A program made the position numbers and the translations under genes. The notes under the pieces are model-generated. The model worked only from the letters and a program-made list of their open reading frames with translations, had not been told where the DNA came from and searched no databases. A stretch of 43,776 nt of DNA from an uncultured Eubacteriales bacterium. Lineage in GTDB: Bacteria > Bacillota > Clostridia > Christensenellales > Aristaeellaceae. Below, piece by piece: positions 24,416-32,658 of the stretch (the stretch's first letter is position 1; every line of letters begins with the position of its first letter). Location of the stretch: the NCBI GenBank assembly GCA_902777335.1, contig CACYTF010000046.1, forward strand, positions 1 to 43,776. The letters run 5' to 3'.

Positions 24416-25225
24416 TTACGGCGTCTTCTTCGACTTCTTGTCGGACTTCTTCGAAGCCTTCTTGTCGGATTTCTTCGAGGATTTCTTGTCGGACTTCTTC
24501 TCTGACTTCTCAGCCTTCACCTCAGCCTTCTCTTCGGGCTTCTCCTCAACCGTCTCCTCGACCGCTTCCTCGGGCTTATCCTCGGTAGGTTCCTCGGAGG
24601 GCGCTTCGGCCAGCTTCACGGCCTTCGCCTCGGGGGTTTCCTCGGTCGGGTCCTCGACCGACTCCTCGGATTCCTCGACAGGTTCCTCGGCCGGCTCCTC
24701 GACAGATTCCTCAGGTTGCGGTTCAGGTTGCTCCTCGGGCTTCGGTTCAGCCTTCCCCTCTGGGGAAGGTGGCAGCGCGTCAGTGCTGACGGAAGAGGTC
24801 CCCTCGTCAGAGGTCTCCTCGGGCTGCGGCTCGGGTTGCGGCTCGGGTTGCGGCTCCGGCTGCGGCTCGGGCTCGGGCTCCGGCTCGGGCTTCGGCTCGG
24901 GCTCGGGCTCGGGCTTCGGCTCGGGCTTGGGTTCGGGCTGCTTCTCCTTCTCGGGCTTCGGCTCGGGCTTCGGCTCGGGCTGCTCCTCTGCGGGCTCCGG
25001 CGTCGATTCTTCCTTCGGCTGGATCGTCGGGAACGTCACCGCGGCCTCGGCCTTTACTTCGCCCTCGGCATCCAGCAGCGCCACGCGGTACTTCTCCGCC
25101 GCATTCGCCTCGGTGGCCTCGATCTCGAACTTCTCGCCCGTCTTCTGGGTCACCCATTCCTTCTCGTGGGTCTTCTCGTCCTTCTCCACTTCCTTCTGCC
25201 AGTGGATCGTGACCAGATCCTTGTT
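24416..25225 (-). CDS. Surface protein fragment 5: EP/KP-rich and Lys-rich C terminus
   Basis: Begins after the second frameshift with [15 protein letters not shown], contains a small folded stretch (~90 residues) ending [15 protein letters not shown], then about 60 residues of Glu-Pro, Lys-Pro and Gln-Pro repeats, an acidic stretch and a Ser/Lys tail ([16 protein letters not shown]). It could span or bind the anionic cell wall. The open frame extends upstream to 25525 but that part is shadow sequence rich in Arg and Pro. Stop codon at 24416. Confidence 0.6.
   Translation of the reverse strand, partial: NKDLVTIHWQKEVEKDEKTHEKEWVTQKTGEKFEIEATEANAAEKYRVALLDAEGEVKAEAAVTFPTIQPKEESTPEPAEEQPEPKPEPKPEKEKQPEPKPEPKPEPEPEPKPEPEPEPEPQPEPQPEPQPEPQPEETSDEGTSSVSTDALPPSPEGKAEPKPEEQPEPQPEESVEEPAEEPVEESEESVEDPTEETPEAKAVKLAEAPSEEPTEDKPEEAVEETVEEKPEEKAEVKAEKSEKKSDKKSSKKSDKKASKKSDKKSKKTP
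24751..24800. repeat. Bipartite palindromic repeat, copy 1, inside coding sequence
   Basis: Two small hairpins in a row: CTTCCCC/GGGGAAG and CGTCAG/CTGACG, ending GAAGAGGTC. The same pattern with different loop bases is at 25284-25334. On the minus strand it is translated in frame as [17 protein letters not shown]. Confidence 0.7.
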
Positions 25226-25946
25226 CGGTGAAGACCTCCGGCGCAGGGGCGGGAGCGAGTGCGTCGGCGGGCTCCCCAGAGGCTTCCCCTTCAGGGGAAG
25301 CTGGCTCGCCGTCAGGCGAGACTGAAGAGGTCGTCGCCTCGTCGACAGGTTCATCCACAGGCTCGTCCGTCGGTTCATCAACGGGTTCGTCCGCGGGTTC
25401 GTCCGTCGGCTCGTCCGTGGGTTCGTCGGTGGGCGCGTCGGCGGGCTCGTCCGTCGGTTCGTCGGCGGGCGCTTCTTCGGTCGTCTCTTCCGGCGCGGCC
25501 ATGGCGGGCGCCTTTGCCGGTTCACCGGTCGGTTCGTCCACCGGCTCCTCCACCTGCTCTTCGGTGATTTCCGCCTCGGGCTCCGGCGCGGCTGCCATCA
25601 GCGGGGGCGCCGCATTCAGCGTGCCGTTGCCGGGCTGGATCACCAGCTCGATGCGGACGGAATGATAGTCGTAGAACGCGCTCGTGGTTCCGATGACCGT
25701 GAGAGGATTGCTCAACTCTGATAGCCTCGTATCCAGCGTATCGCCTTCGCCAGAGGTAACGCTGTTGATCGTCATCGTGGAGCTATTCCCGTTACCCTCA
25801 CTCACATCCTCAAGCTGGGTTCCGTCATCCGCGCAATAGCAGAGCCGGAACAGTTTATACAAGAAGCTGTTACTGTGCAAATAGGGTTCACGACCTACCC
25901 AGAAAACCTCATTGATTTTCCCTTCATTATTGTTTATTACAGCCAT
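25225..25946 (-). CDS. Surface protein fragment 4 (between the two frameshifts)
   Basis: Starts near [18 protein letters not shown] and runs through a ~110-residue segment that is less GC-rich than its surroundings, followed by a long run of Asp-Glu-Pro-Thr repeats ([16 protein letters not shown]) and [12 protein letters not shown]. The open frame continues to 24807 but becomes Arg/Ala-rich nonsense after ~25,225, where the other frame takes over with KDLVTIHW. No ribosome site is seen, so it is not an independent gene. Confidence 0.55.
25284..25334. repeat. Bipartite palindromic repeat, copy 2, inside coding sequence
   Basis: Hairpins CTTCCCC/GGGGAAG and CTCGCC/GGCGAG followed by GAAGAGGTC. 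Same layout as copy 1 at 24751. On the minus strand it encodes [17 protein letters not shown], in frame with fragment 4. Confidence 0.7.
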
Positions 25947-28900
25947 CAGTCGGTTCGCCGTTATCCAGCTGGATCTCGCCATACTTGTCATCGAGCCAGT
26001 TATATCCGGTCCCCACCTCTTCGACGACGTACATGGACACCGGGTTGACAACCATGTCGAAGTACAGCTTCACCACCGTCTGGTTCTTCACCATCAGGAA
26101 GTACATCGTGCCCTTTCGGTTCTTGAGGCATTCGCCGAGATTCTGGCAGTAGTTGTACCAGAGGTGGGCGTACGCGTTCCACTTCTCCAGCGCGGCTTCC
26201 CTGGCGTTCGACAGCCGCTTGGCGACCCTGTAGCTGTTGCCCTTGTATTGTTTGTAAGCCTGGACGGCCTGCTTGTAGACCGCCTCGTACTCATCCGCCT
26301 TCTTGGACAGCAAGTGCTGGTCCGGGAAATCCACGAACTTCAGGATGTAGCCCGGGCACTGGCGGAAGAAAGCCTCGTTCACGACCAGGTCGTACTCGAT
26401 GCCGTCGAAGCCGTCGAACGCGCCCTCCTTGAACATGTCGTAGCCGGACTTGTCCGGGCGCTGCAGGTAGTATTCCACCACGGCGCTGCACGGTTCGCCC
26501 TTCCAGTGCACCTTCAACTCGCGCTGGAACTCCACCGTGGAGAAGCCGAACGATTCGTTGCGGTAGGTGAATGTCACCAGGCCCCAGGCCTCGTCCTTGG
26601 TGGTGTCCGCGGGCTTGACGTAGATCTCGTTGGTGGCCGGCAGGTACTGGAACGAACGGCCCGCGATCACCTTGCCGTTCTCGCCGTCCAGGTCGTAGCA
26701 GGCGATGTCGAAGTGCAATTCGTTGTACTGGGTGTATTTGCGGCCGTTGACCTCGAAGCTGTAGCTTTCGCCGCCCACCTTCTTGGAATCCTGGCTCTTG
26801 CGCTTGACCTTGCCGGTCTTCAGCGCCATCATGTCCACGCCGAACACGGCGTCGGGCACCTTTACGGTGTTCTTGCCCATCTGGATCTCAAGCATTTTCC
26901 TGAGTGCCGCGTCGTCCTCCTCGTTTGCCTGGAACGGCACGGGCACCTCCACCGCGCCCAGCTGCAAAATCCGCCAAGTCTTATTATACAGGTTATAATC
27001 CGTGCTCAGCTTGTCGTCGCCGATCTGGGCCTTGAGCTTGATCTCAAGGTATGTGCCCGCCTCGAACAGCAGCGAACCCATCGCGCCGCTGGTCGGTTTC
27101 TCGCCGGACCTCCAGGTGTAGAATATGTACAGGAAGCCGTACAGCTCCGCGTAGAAGCCCAGCTCGGCGGTCAGGCCGACGGAATCCAGCTTCGTGCTGA
27201 TCATGCCCACGCGCGCGTCGAGCTCTATGCCCGCGCGGACGCCCAGCATGCCAAACACGAAGAAGTCGGCTCGGAAGTTCGGAACCTCCACGTCCGCCGT
27301 GCTGGAGGTCGCCGTCCCGCCCAGCACCTTGATGTGATAGCAGAACTGCTTGCAATTGCCGTAGGACAGGCTGAAGCCGATCATGGCGTTGACCCTGAGC
27401 TTCACCACCAGGTTGGCGGCGATGCTGAAGTTCACGATCTTCAGCGGTCCGGGCGAAATGGACAGCCGGAACAGCTCCTTGGTGAACAGCGGCACGTACT
27501 CCGAGTCGTTTTCCAGCATCGCGGAATACTTGGTGGGCAGGTCGCCGCCGGCGCTGGCGTACTGGGGGCCGTCAAAGTCGCCGGTGGCGGTCATCTTGGT
27601 ATCCGTGCCCTTGCTCTTGTAGACGGTGCCGCCATTTTGCACCTTGTCCAGGCCCTTGGCGAATTTCTCCAGCTTGGTGGCCAGGCCCAGCAGCTGCTGG
27701 GACGTTTGCTGCTGGCCGAAGGTATCGCCCGTGGCGTCCAGCAGCTTGCCCCAATCGCCGTTTTCGTTGGGGTTCTTTTCCTTGGTTTTCACGGTGGCCT
27801 GCGCGCCAAAGCCTGTGAACGTGCCGACGCGCACACCGGCATCGATGGTGACCTCCTCAAGCGTAATGCCGGACCACTCGGAATCCACGGCGACGTCGAG
27901 GCCGAGCACGAACTCCTGCTCCAGCGCGGCGGCCACGGTGATGACCAGCTGGCTGTTGCCGACCAGGGTCACGGTGATCGTGAAGCCCACGGTGATCACC
28001 AGGCGCAGGCCCTCGCCGCTAAAGTGCTCCAGACCCAGCGAAGGCGTGAACGTCACCATGACATCGGAAACCTGCACCCTCTGGGCGGCCTCGGTCAGCC
28101 GCTGCAGCTCCTCCAGCTTGATGTCCTCGCCGGTCTCGGTCTTGAAGGTCATGTTCTTCAGCGCCTCGGCGATCTCCGGGTCGTCCGGCGGAACCGCCTC
28201 GCCGCTGAGCAGCTGGACGATGTAATCGCTGGTGAGCTCGGCAAAGCCGCTCTCGACCACCTGGCGCTCCATCGCCATTCGGATCTCTTCCGTATGCTCT
28301 TCGTTGTAGGGGATCGCCACCTGGGGCACCTTCAGGTACATGTCCGCGGAGGCGTGCAGCTCGTTCAGCGTGGCGGGCTCATAGGTGATCGTCAGGCCGC
28401 CCTCGCCGGGCTCGACGCCGGTGATCCTGCCCAGGGGCGCGCTCGCCAGCTGGTCCGCGGTGGCGGGAAGCTCGGTGTAGAAGGCGATGTAGTCGCCCAC
28501 GTCCACGGTAGTGGCCGCGTTTAGCTTCAGCTCGTCGTACAGCGGGCCCTGGAAGGCCAGCGCTGCCTGGTCGAGGACCACCCGGCCGTCGTCGAAGCTG
28601 CCGTCGTCGGGCGCGGGGATGACGTCGGGCGTGAACAGCACGTCCAGGACCTCCGGCGCGCCGAAGGCATAGCACCCGCCGCCCAGGTCCTCGCGAATCT
28701 TGTAGTAGCCCATGTCGCCGTCGACGGTGCCGTTGTCGTTCAGCGTGCCGTCATAGATGGCGATCGTCGCGCCGGGGTTCAGCGCCGTCTTGCAGGTCAG
28801 AACGCCCGTGGCGTCGTTGCTCCTGACCTCCTGGCCGTCGCCGGCCACCAGGTCGTACAGGCCGCCGAGCGAATCGACGCCCTCCACGTCGGCCAGGGGA

Positions 28901-29082
28901 ATGAACACCACGCCGGGGTTGATGCGGGTGTTGTTGAATTCCTCACAGGCGACGGTAAAGTTGTGATAGACGATCTTCGGGTTCGTCTCGGTGCCGGCGT
29001 CCAGGAAGCGCAGGCAGGTGGTGTCCAGCAGCTCCACCTGCTCCAGCCGCCCGCCTGGCCACGCGCCACTCTCGGGACGCAC
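25927..29082 (-). CDS. Surface protein fragment 3 (central body)
   Basis: 1,051 aa from GTG 29082, preceded in the same frame by the TGA at 29104. It has no recognised catalytic motif. Segments such as TVDVGDYIAFYTELP and MLGVRAGIELDARVGM resemble the body of large InlB-B-repeat-containing surface proteins in gut Clostridia. Repeating beta-strand-like hydrophobic patterns suggest an extended extracellular fold. It has no signal peptide or ribosome site, so on its own it would not be made or exported. Its end (DGCNKQ, stop 25927) appears to result from the frameshift near 25,940. Confidence 0.6.
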   Translation of the reverse strand: MRPESGAWPGGRLEQVELLDTTCLRFLDAGTETNPKIVYHNFTVACEEFNNTRINPGVVFIPLADVEGVDSLGGLYDLVAGDGQEVRSNDATGVLTCKTALNPGATIAIYDGTLNDNGTVDGDMGYYKIREDLGGGCYAFGAPEVLDVLFTPDVIPAPDDGSFDDGRVVLDQAALAFQGPLYDELKLNAATTVDVGDYIAFYTELPATADQLASAPLGRITGVEPGEGGLTITYEPATLNELHASADMYLKVPQVAIPYNEEHTEEIRMAMERQVVESGFAELTSDYIVQLLSGEAVPPDDPEIAEALKNMTFKTETGEDIKLEELQRLTEAAQRVQVSDVMVTFTPSLGLEHFSGEGLRLVITVGFTITVTLVGNSQLVITVAAALEQEFVLGLDVAVDSEWSGITLEEVTIDAGVRVGTFTGFGAQATVKTKEKNPNENGDWGKLLDATGDTFGQQQTSQQLLGLATKLEKFAKGLDKVQNGGTVYKSKGTDTKMTATGDFDGPQYASAGGDLPTKYSAMLENDSEYVPLFTKELFRLSISPGPLKIVNFSIAANLVVKLRVNAMIGFSLSYGNCKQFCYHIKVLGGTATSSTADVEVPNFRADFFVFGMLGVRAGIELDARVGMISTKLDSVGLTAELGFYAELYGFLYIFYTWRSGEKPTSGAMGSLLFEAGTYLEIKLKAQIGDDKLSTDYNLYNKTWRILQLGAVEVPVPFQANEEDDAALRKMLEIQMGKNTVKVPDAVFGVDMMALKTGKVKRKSQDSKKVGGESYSFEVNGRKYTQYNELHFDIACYDLDGENGKVIAGRSFQYLPATNEIYVKPADTTKDEAWGLVTFTYRNESFGFSTVEFQRELKVHWKGEPCSAVVEYYLQRPDKSGYDMFKEGAFDGFDGIEYDLVVNEAFFRQCPGYILKFVDFPDQHLLSKKADEYEAVYKQAVQAYKQYKGNSYRVAKRLSNAREAALEKWNAYAHLWYNYCQNLGECLKNRKGTMYFLMVKNQTVVKLYFDMVVNPVSMYVVEEVGTGYNWLDDKYGEIQLDNGEPTDGCNKQ

Positions 29083-29103
29083 GACATAGGTGGCGGTGTC
29101 GCG

Positions 29104-29730
29104 TCAGGCCTGTTCCTGCAGGATGTCGACGATCTGGCGCAGCCTGAGCACGTCCTCCGGCTCCATTTCCAGATCCTCGCGCCAGTAGCACTCGGGGCTG
29201 TCGTCCTCCTCCAGGCCGTACTTGGCGTACAGGTCGGGGATGCCCGGCTCGGTCAGGTCCAGCCCGGCGGTCTGCATCAGGGTCAGCGCGTCCGCGTCGA
29301 TCCAGCCGGTCAGCGCCGCTTCCCATTCGTCGGAGGCGTAGACCTCCAGGATCCTGTCCTGGGTGTCCGCGTCCAGCGGCAGGGCCTTCAGCGCGTCGGT
29401 GAGCACAAACTCCGGGTCCTCCGCCTTCGCGGCCAGCGCCTCATCGAGCGCCTGGCGCGTCTCTTCGTCCAAGTCCAGGGCGTCCAGGCTGAACGCCTCG
29501 GGTTCGGGCTCGCCGTAGGGCTCGACCGTGAACGCGACCTCCTCGCCGCCGTGGGTGATGTCGCGCACGGCGAGGCGCTGGGCGGCGTCCTCCGGCGTCA
29601 GGTTGTGCGCCATGACGAGCACCGCGAAATCCGGCGCCACGTCCTCGTCGGCGATGTAATCGTAGCTGAACTCATCGTCCAGGCCCTCGCGGATGCCGAA
29701 CCTCGGATACAGCGTCATGTTGCGATCCAC
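29104..29730 (-). CDS. Surface protein fragment 2
   Basis: 208 aa from ATG 29730 to TGA 29104, an acidic region rich in Asp and Glu with no catalytic motif seen. It continues the frame of fragment 1 after the TAA at 29770; the intervening codons read DEELTLLAGPDDKVDRN, the expected continuation of an InlB-B repeat. No ribosome binding site precedes the ATG. Confidence 0.6.
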   Translation of the reverse strand: MDRNMTLYPRFGIREGLDDEFSYDYIADEDVAPDFAVLVMAHNLTPEDAAQRLAVRDITHGGEEVAFTVEPYGEPEPEAFSLDALDLDEETRQALDEALAAKAEDPEFVLTDALKALPLDADTQDRILEVYASDEWEAALTGWIDADALTLMQTAGLDLTEPGIPDLYAKYGLEEDDSPECYWREDLEMEPEDVLRLRQIVDILQEQA

Positions 29731-29769
29731 CTTGTCGTCGGGCCCGGCCAGCAGCGTGAGTTCCTCGTC

Positions 29770-30132
29770 TTAGTACCAGCCGAGGAACACGGAGCCGTTC
29801 TGCTTGGCCGTGGGCAGGGCGTTGACCGACGTCCCGTCCTCGACCATCTGCCTGTCGGGGAGGGTCGTGCGCCCGACGTCTTCGTCGGTCGTTCCCGTCG
29901 GCAGGGCGAACTTGACCTCCCGATAGACGGTCGTCCCATCGTCCTCCGCCGGGGCCTGCGGGGCGTCGGCCTGTTCGGGCTGCGCCTCGCTCTGCTGCGC
30001 GTCCGCGGGCGCGGCGTCCGCCGTCTGCGGCTGGATGTCCTCCGCCAGCGCCTGGACCGGCAGCGCCGTGGCCAGCATGACCAGCGTCAGCATGAGCGCC
30101 AGGTATCTCTTGATCGTCCACTTGCGTTTCAT
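29770..30132 (-). CDS. Surface protein fragment 1: signal peptide and start
   Basis: 120 aa. A strong signal peptide (KRYLALMLTLVMLATALPVQALA, cleavage near residue 30) is followed by an Ala/Gln/Pro-rich linker and VYREVKFALPTG...NGSVFLGWY, the opening of an InlB-B-type repeat, where a TAA interrupts. Translation would start on the ATGA that ends the protease gene. If expressed as is, only a short secreted peptide would be produced. Confidence 0.65.
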   Translation of the reverse strand: MKRKWTIKRYLALMLTLVMLATALPVQALAEDIQPQTADAAPADAQQSEAQPEQADAPQAPAEDDGTTVYREVKFALPTGTTDEDVGRTTLPDRQMVEDGTSVNALPTAKQNGSVFLGWY

Positions 30133-30806
30133 TTGGAAGGCCCTCCCCCAATGATTGTCGTTCCGAGCAGTGCCGCCACCGCCTCGATCGGCGCGGCGAG
30201 GTTCAGGTTCTGTCCCTTCTCGTAGGTACCCATGATCATGCCGATCACTTCGTTGTTATCGTTCAGCAGCGGCCCTCCGCTGCAACCCGCCGAAACCGGC
30301 GCGGTAAACAGTATCCAATCGACGCCCTCGGCCTGCCACCGGCCGCAGACATTGCCCAGCGTCACCAGGTTCACCAGGCCGAACTGGCTGCCCACGGCCA
30401 CCACGCCGTCGCCGCGCAGCGGTTCCCCCGCCGCCACAGTCAGCGGCGCAAGGTTCGCGTCCTCCGGCAGCGCGCACAGCGCGATGTCCGCCGCGTCGTC
30501 GGCGTCGAGGGCACGGTCGATCCGAAAGGTGGTGCCGTCGTCCCGGGTGGCGATCATGTAATCCATGTTCACGATCACGTGGCGCGCCGTCACCAGCACC
30601 GCCGGGTCGAACGCGACAAAGCCGCTGCCCGTGCCGATCTTGTCGCCCGCGGCGTCGTACACCTCCAGCCGCACCACCGACGCGGCGCACCGCTCGATGC
30701 CGGCGGGGCCCTCCGGGGCCGCTTCCGCCCGGGCGAGGGACGGGGAAATTCCCCCCGTGATCATCAGCAGCAGCGCCAGCGCCGCCAGCCACGCGCGTCT
30801 CATCAT
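30129..30806 (-). CDS. Secreted trypsin-like serine protease
   Basis: 225 aa from ATG 30806, which has AGGAGGG at good distance; a longer frame from 30833 has none. A signal peptide (~1-27) is followed by an S1/HtrA-type protease fold with catalytic His in VTARHV (~76), Asp in AADIALC (~107) and Ser in SAGCSGGPLL (~176). There is no PDZ domain. It is translationally coupled to the broken surface protein (ATGA overlap), so it may mature or trim that protein or others at the cell surface. The triad appears intact. Confidence 0.85.
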   Translation of the reverse strand: MMRRAWLAALALLLMITGGISPSLARAEAAPEGPAGIERCAASVVRLEVYDAAGDKIGTGSGFVAFDPAVLVTARHVIVNMDYMIATRDDGTTFRIDRALDADDAADIALCALPEDANLAPLTVAAGEPLRGDGVVAVGSQFGLVNLVTLGNVCGRWQAEGVDWILFTAPVSAGCSGGPLLNDNNEVIGMIMGTYEKGQNLNLAAPIEAVAALLGTTIIGGGPSK

Positions 30807-30836
30807 CGGTCGGGCCCTCCTTGTCCGTTTCATCGT

Positions 30837-31142
30837 TTACTTTTGGTCATTTTTGTTCCGGCGGCGGATGCACGTCACCGCGGTCGCCACGCCTGCCATG
30901 AACGCGGTGACTCCGGCCAGCACATAGCCGCCCGCGCCTTCGCTGAGCAGCGAGGTGCCGGCGTAGTCCGCGTTCATCGCGCGGTGCTGCAGCCCGCCGA
31001 GCGCGCCGATCAGCGCCACGAGCGCCAGGCCCAGCGCCGTGCTGGCCCCGCCCAGCAGCATGATCCTTCTGTTTTCTCCCTCGCGCCTGAGCACCTTCGC
31101 CCGCGCGTGGATCGCGAGCGTCATCTCATCGGTCGATCTCAT
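30837..31142 (-). CDS. Small two-span membrane protein, unknown function
   Basis: 101 aa from ATG 31142, preceded by GGGAGGTGGAAGT. An N-terminal basic cytoplasmic stretch (HARAKVLRREGENRR) is followed by membrane spans at ~30-50 and ~70-92, then a basic tail. No family is recognised. It lies after the PrsW terminator and only 31 nt before the protease start, so it is likely co-transcribed with the protease and surface protein rather than with the sigma operon. Confidence 0.65.
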   Translation of the reverse strand: MRSTDEMTLAIHARAKVLRREGENRRIMLLGGASTALGLALVALIGALGGLQHRAMNADYAGTSLLSEGAGGYVLAGVTAFMAGVATAVTCIRRRNKNDQK

Positions 31143-31214
31143 ACTTCCACCTCCCGTGGCACGGATGGGGCCCGCGCATGCGCACAGAAATACCCCTTTC
31201 ACTATATAAGATAC

Positions 31215-31239
31215 AAAAACCCAAGGTTTTCCTTGGGTT
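31215..31239 (-). terminator. Terminator of the sigma-PrsW operon
   Basis: A 9-bp stem (AACCCAAGG / CCTTGGGTT) with a 4-nt loop, followed on the minus strand by TTTTTG. It lies 24 nt after the PrsW stop. Confidence 0.85.
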
Positions 31240-31262
31240 AAGAGAAAATTTCTTTCAATGAC

Positions 31263-31898
31263 TCATTCGCTATCCGTCGCGAAGAACCGCCGCCTAAGGG
31301 GCACGACCACCATGCCGGTCAGCACCGGCAGCGCGTAGCCGACCCAGGCCGCCGCGCCGGTCTGGTCCACCAGCACGGTGTAGATGCCGTACCAGGTGAT
31401 GGCCAGGCACAGCGCGCCCAGCGCGCTGACCACGCGCAGGGAGCGCCTGTCCCACGCGCTCGACATGCCGAGGGCCGTGATCGCGCCGCAGGCCACGTGC
31501 ATGGCCCCGGTGGAAAAGCCCCTCAGCAGCAGGCGGAACGTGCTGTTCGCGCCGTTGATGATCAGAAAGCAGGTGTTCTCCAGCGTGGCAAAGCCCACGG
31601 CCACCATCAGCGCCTCGCCGGCGATCTTCCGGTCGTCGGGCTCGTACACCAGCAGGAAGAAAAACACCGGCATCAGCTTCATGATCTCCTCGATCACCGG
31701 CGCGATCTCCACGGCGGCCGCCAGCGCGCCGGCCTCAAGCGCCGCGGCGCAGAACGAGTTGATGTAGGAGGACAGCAGGCAGGTCGTCATGCCCGCCAGC
31801 AGAAACAGCAGCGAGCGCCGGCGCGGCCCCTCGGTGCAGAACACCGCGACGAACACCGGCGCTGCCAGGCAGAAGAATATGTTCTCGATGTACGTCAC
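31263..31898 (-). CDS. PrsW-type intramembrane metalloprotease
   Basis: 211 aa, mostly membrane-spanning. It has the family motifs: PVIEEIMKLMP (Glu 70-71, EExxK), GFATLEN (Glu ~107) and a conserved His at ~134 in AMHVACG. In Bacillus subtilis PrsW makes the first cut in the anti-sigma factor RsiW and so frees a sigma factor. Here it sits in an operon with an ECF sigma factor, which supports a like role, though no RsiW-like protein is recognised. GTG start overlaps the previous stop (GTGA). Confidence 0.82.
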   Translation of the reverse strand: MTYIENIFFCLAAPVFVAVFCTEGPRRRSLLFLLAGMTTCLLSSYINSFCAAALEAGALAAAVEIAPVIEEIMKLMPVFFFLLVYEPDDRKIAGEALMVAVGFATLENTCFLIINGANSTFRLLLRGFSTGAMHVACGAITALGMSSAWDRRSLRVVSALGALCLAITWYGIYTVLVDQTGAAAWVGYALPVLTGMVVVPLRRRFFATDSE

Positions 31899-32521
31899 GC
31901 CGGCACCGCCTTTCTGTACGCGGGCAGGAAGAACGCGAAGCTCAGCGTCAGCAGGCAGTCAAACCAGAAATAGGGGTTGCGCCAGGTGTCGCCGGACCAG
32001 AAGCAGGAGGTGGTCCAGTCGCCGTATTCGATGGCGCAGAAGATCAGCACGGCGATATACAGCGCCCGCCGCCGCGAAGCCTGGGGCCGGCCCCGCAGCC
32101 AGAGCAGCCCCCGCGCCGCGTGGACCGTCAGCATGGTCATCAGCACGGCGGAGATGACGTTGCCCAGATAGTCGCCCCACTTCATATAAAAGGCGCACAT
32201 CACGGCGGCGAACGCCGGGAACGCCAGCACGGCGGGATGGCGCACCCTGCGCTCCCCGGGGTCGGAGAGCTCCTGGAGCAGCAGGTACAGGAACAGATAG
32301 GCGGCTCACCAGCTCAGGTCCGCCACGTAGAACAGCTGCGGCGTCTCGCCGTAGAACACGCGGTACAGCAGCCAGTACAGATCGCCGAGGGCGTAGCTGC
32401 CAAAGAACATGACCAGCAGCACGCCGGCCCTGTCGCGGCTGCGCGCCGCGTTTCTGCCAGATATGGCGATGCAGACCACAAGCAGCGCCAGCTGGACGGC
32501 GTTTTCAACGATCTCGATCAC
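31895..32521 (-). pseudogene. Multi-span membrane protein interrupted by in-frame TGA
   Basis: GTG 32521 overlaps the stop of the 46-aa gene. The first 71 codons end DLYWLLYRVFYGETPQLFYV and then DLSW, followed by TGA (32306-32308); the same frame continues as AAYLFLYLLLQEL to the stop at 31895. Both halves are hydrophobic and in phase and together make a ~208-residue protein with about six spans. The TGA stands where an ordinary codon, probably Tyr or Trp, is expected. The second half alone (116 aa from 32245) could be called as a gene. No known function. It may sense a signal for the sigma factor. Confidence 0.75.
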
Positions 32522-32658
32522 TTTTTGCCGTCCTTTCCGCCGCGCCGCCGGCGCAGCGCCACGCACAGCGCCGTCACCGCCACGCCCAGCAAAAAGGCCA
32601 CAATGACCACGGCCACATACCCCAGCGCGCCGGCCTGCGCCGCTTCATTCGCGGGCAT
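32518..32658 (-). CDS. 46-aa single-span membrane protein
   Basis: ATG 32658 overlaps the end of the sigma gene by 14 nt, with AGGAGG 9 nt upstream. The product has a short N terminus (MPANEAAQAG), one membrane span (~12-35) and a basic tail (RRRRGGKDGKK). Overlaps on both sides show strict coupling. With no anti-sigma factor recognisable nearby, this or the next membrane protein is the best candidate for the partner that holds the sigma factor or is cut by PrsW. That role is an inference. Confidence 0.65.
   Translation of the reverse strand: MPANEAAQAGALGYVAVVIVAFLLGVAVTALCVALRRRRGGKDGKK

Larger units (their letters stand above)
24416..30132 (-). pseudogene. Giant secreted surface protein, interrupted (whole locus)
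   Basis: Read in one direction, the reading frames 30132-29770, 29769-29104 and 29103-25927 are the same frame, separated only by TAA (29770) and TGA (29104). Two further +1 shifts, near 25,940 and 25,225, join the rest. Restored, it is a protein of about 1,900 residues: signal peptide, an InlB-B-repeat-like FLGWY segment, a long central region resembling large InlB-B-repeat surface proteins of gut Clostridia, then Glu-Pro and Lys-rich tails. No LPxTG motif is visible. Its start overlaps the protease stop (ATGA). It is either a decaying gene or a gene damaged by sequencing errors. Confidence 0.8.

Noticed and set aside
24746..25000. CRISPR array or minisatellite in the Glu-Pro repeat region
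   Set aside because: The short 6-base periodicity encodes EP/KP/QP dipeptides in a protein frame, with no spacers of uniform length and no cas genes.
24807..25225. C-terminal Arg/Ala-rich half of the frame 26051-24807
   Set aside because: It is the out-of-frame reading of the Glu-Pro repeat region; the real protein continues in the neighbouring frame after a one-base shift.
29104..32308. TGA or TAA recoding (alternative genetic code) to explain the in-frame stops
   Set aside because: Intact genes such as fic, hipA-like, hsdR and dnaE end normally with TGA, and both TAA and TGA interrupt the surface protein, so no single reassignment fits.
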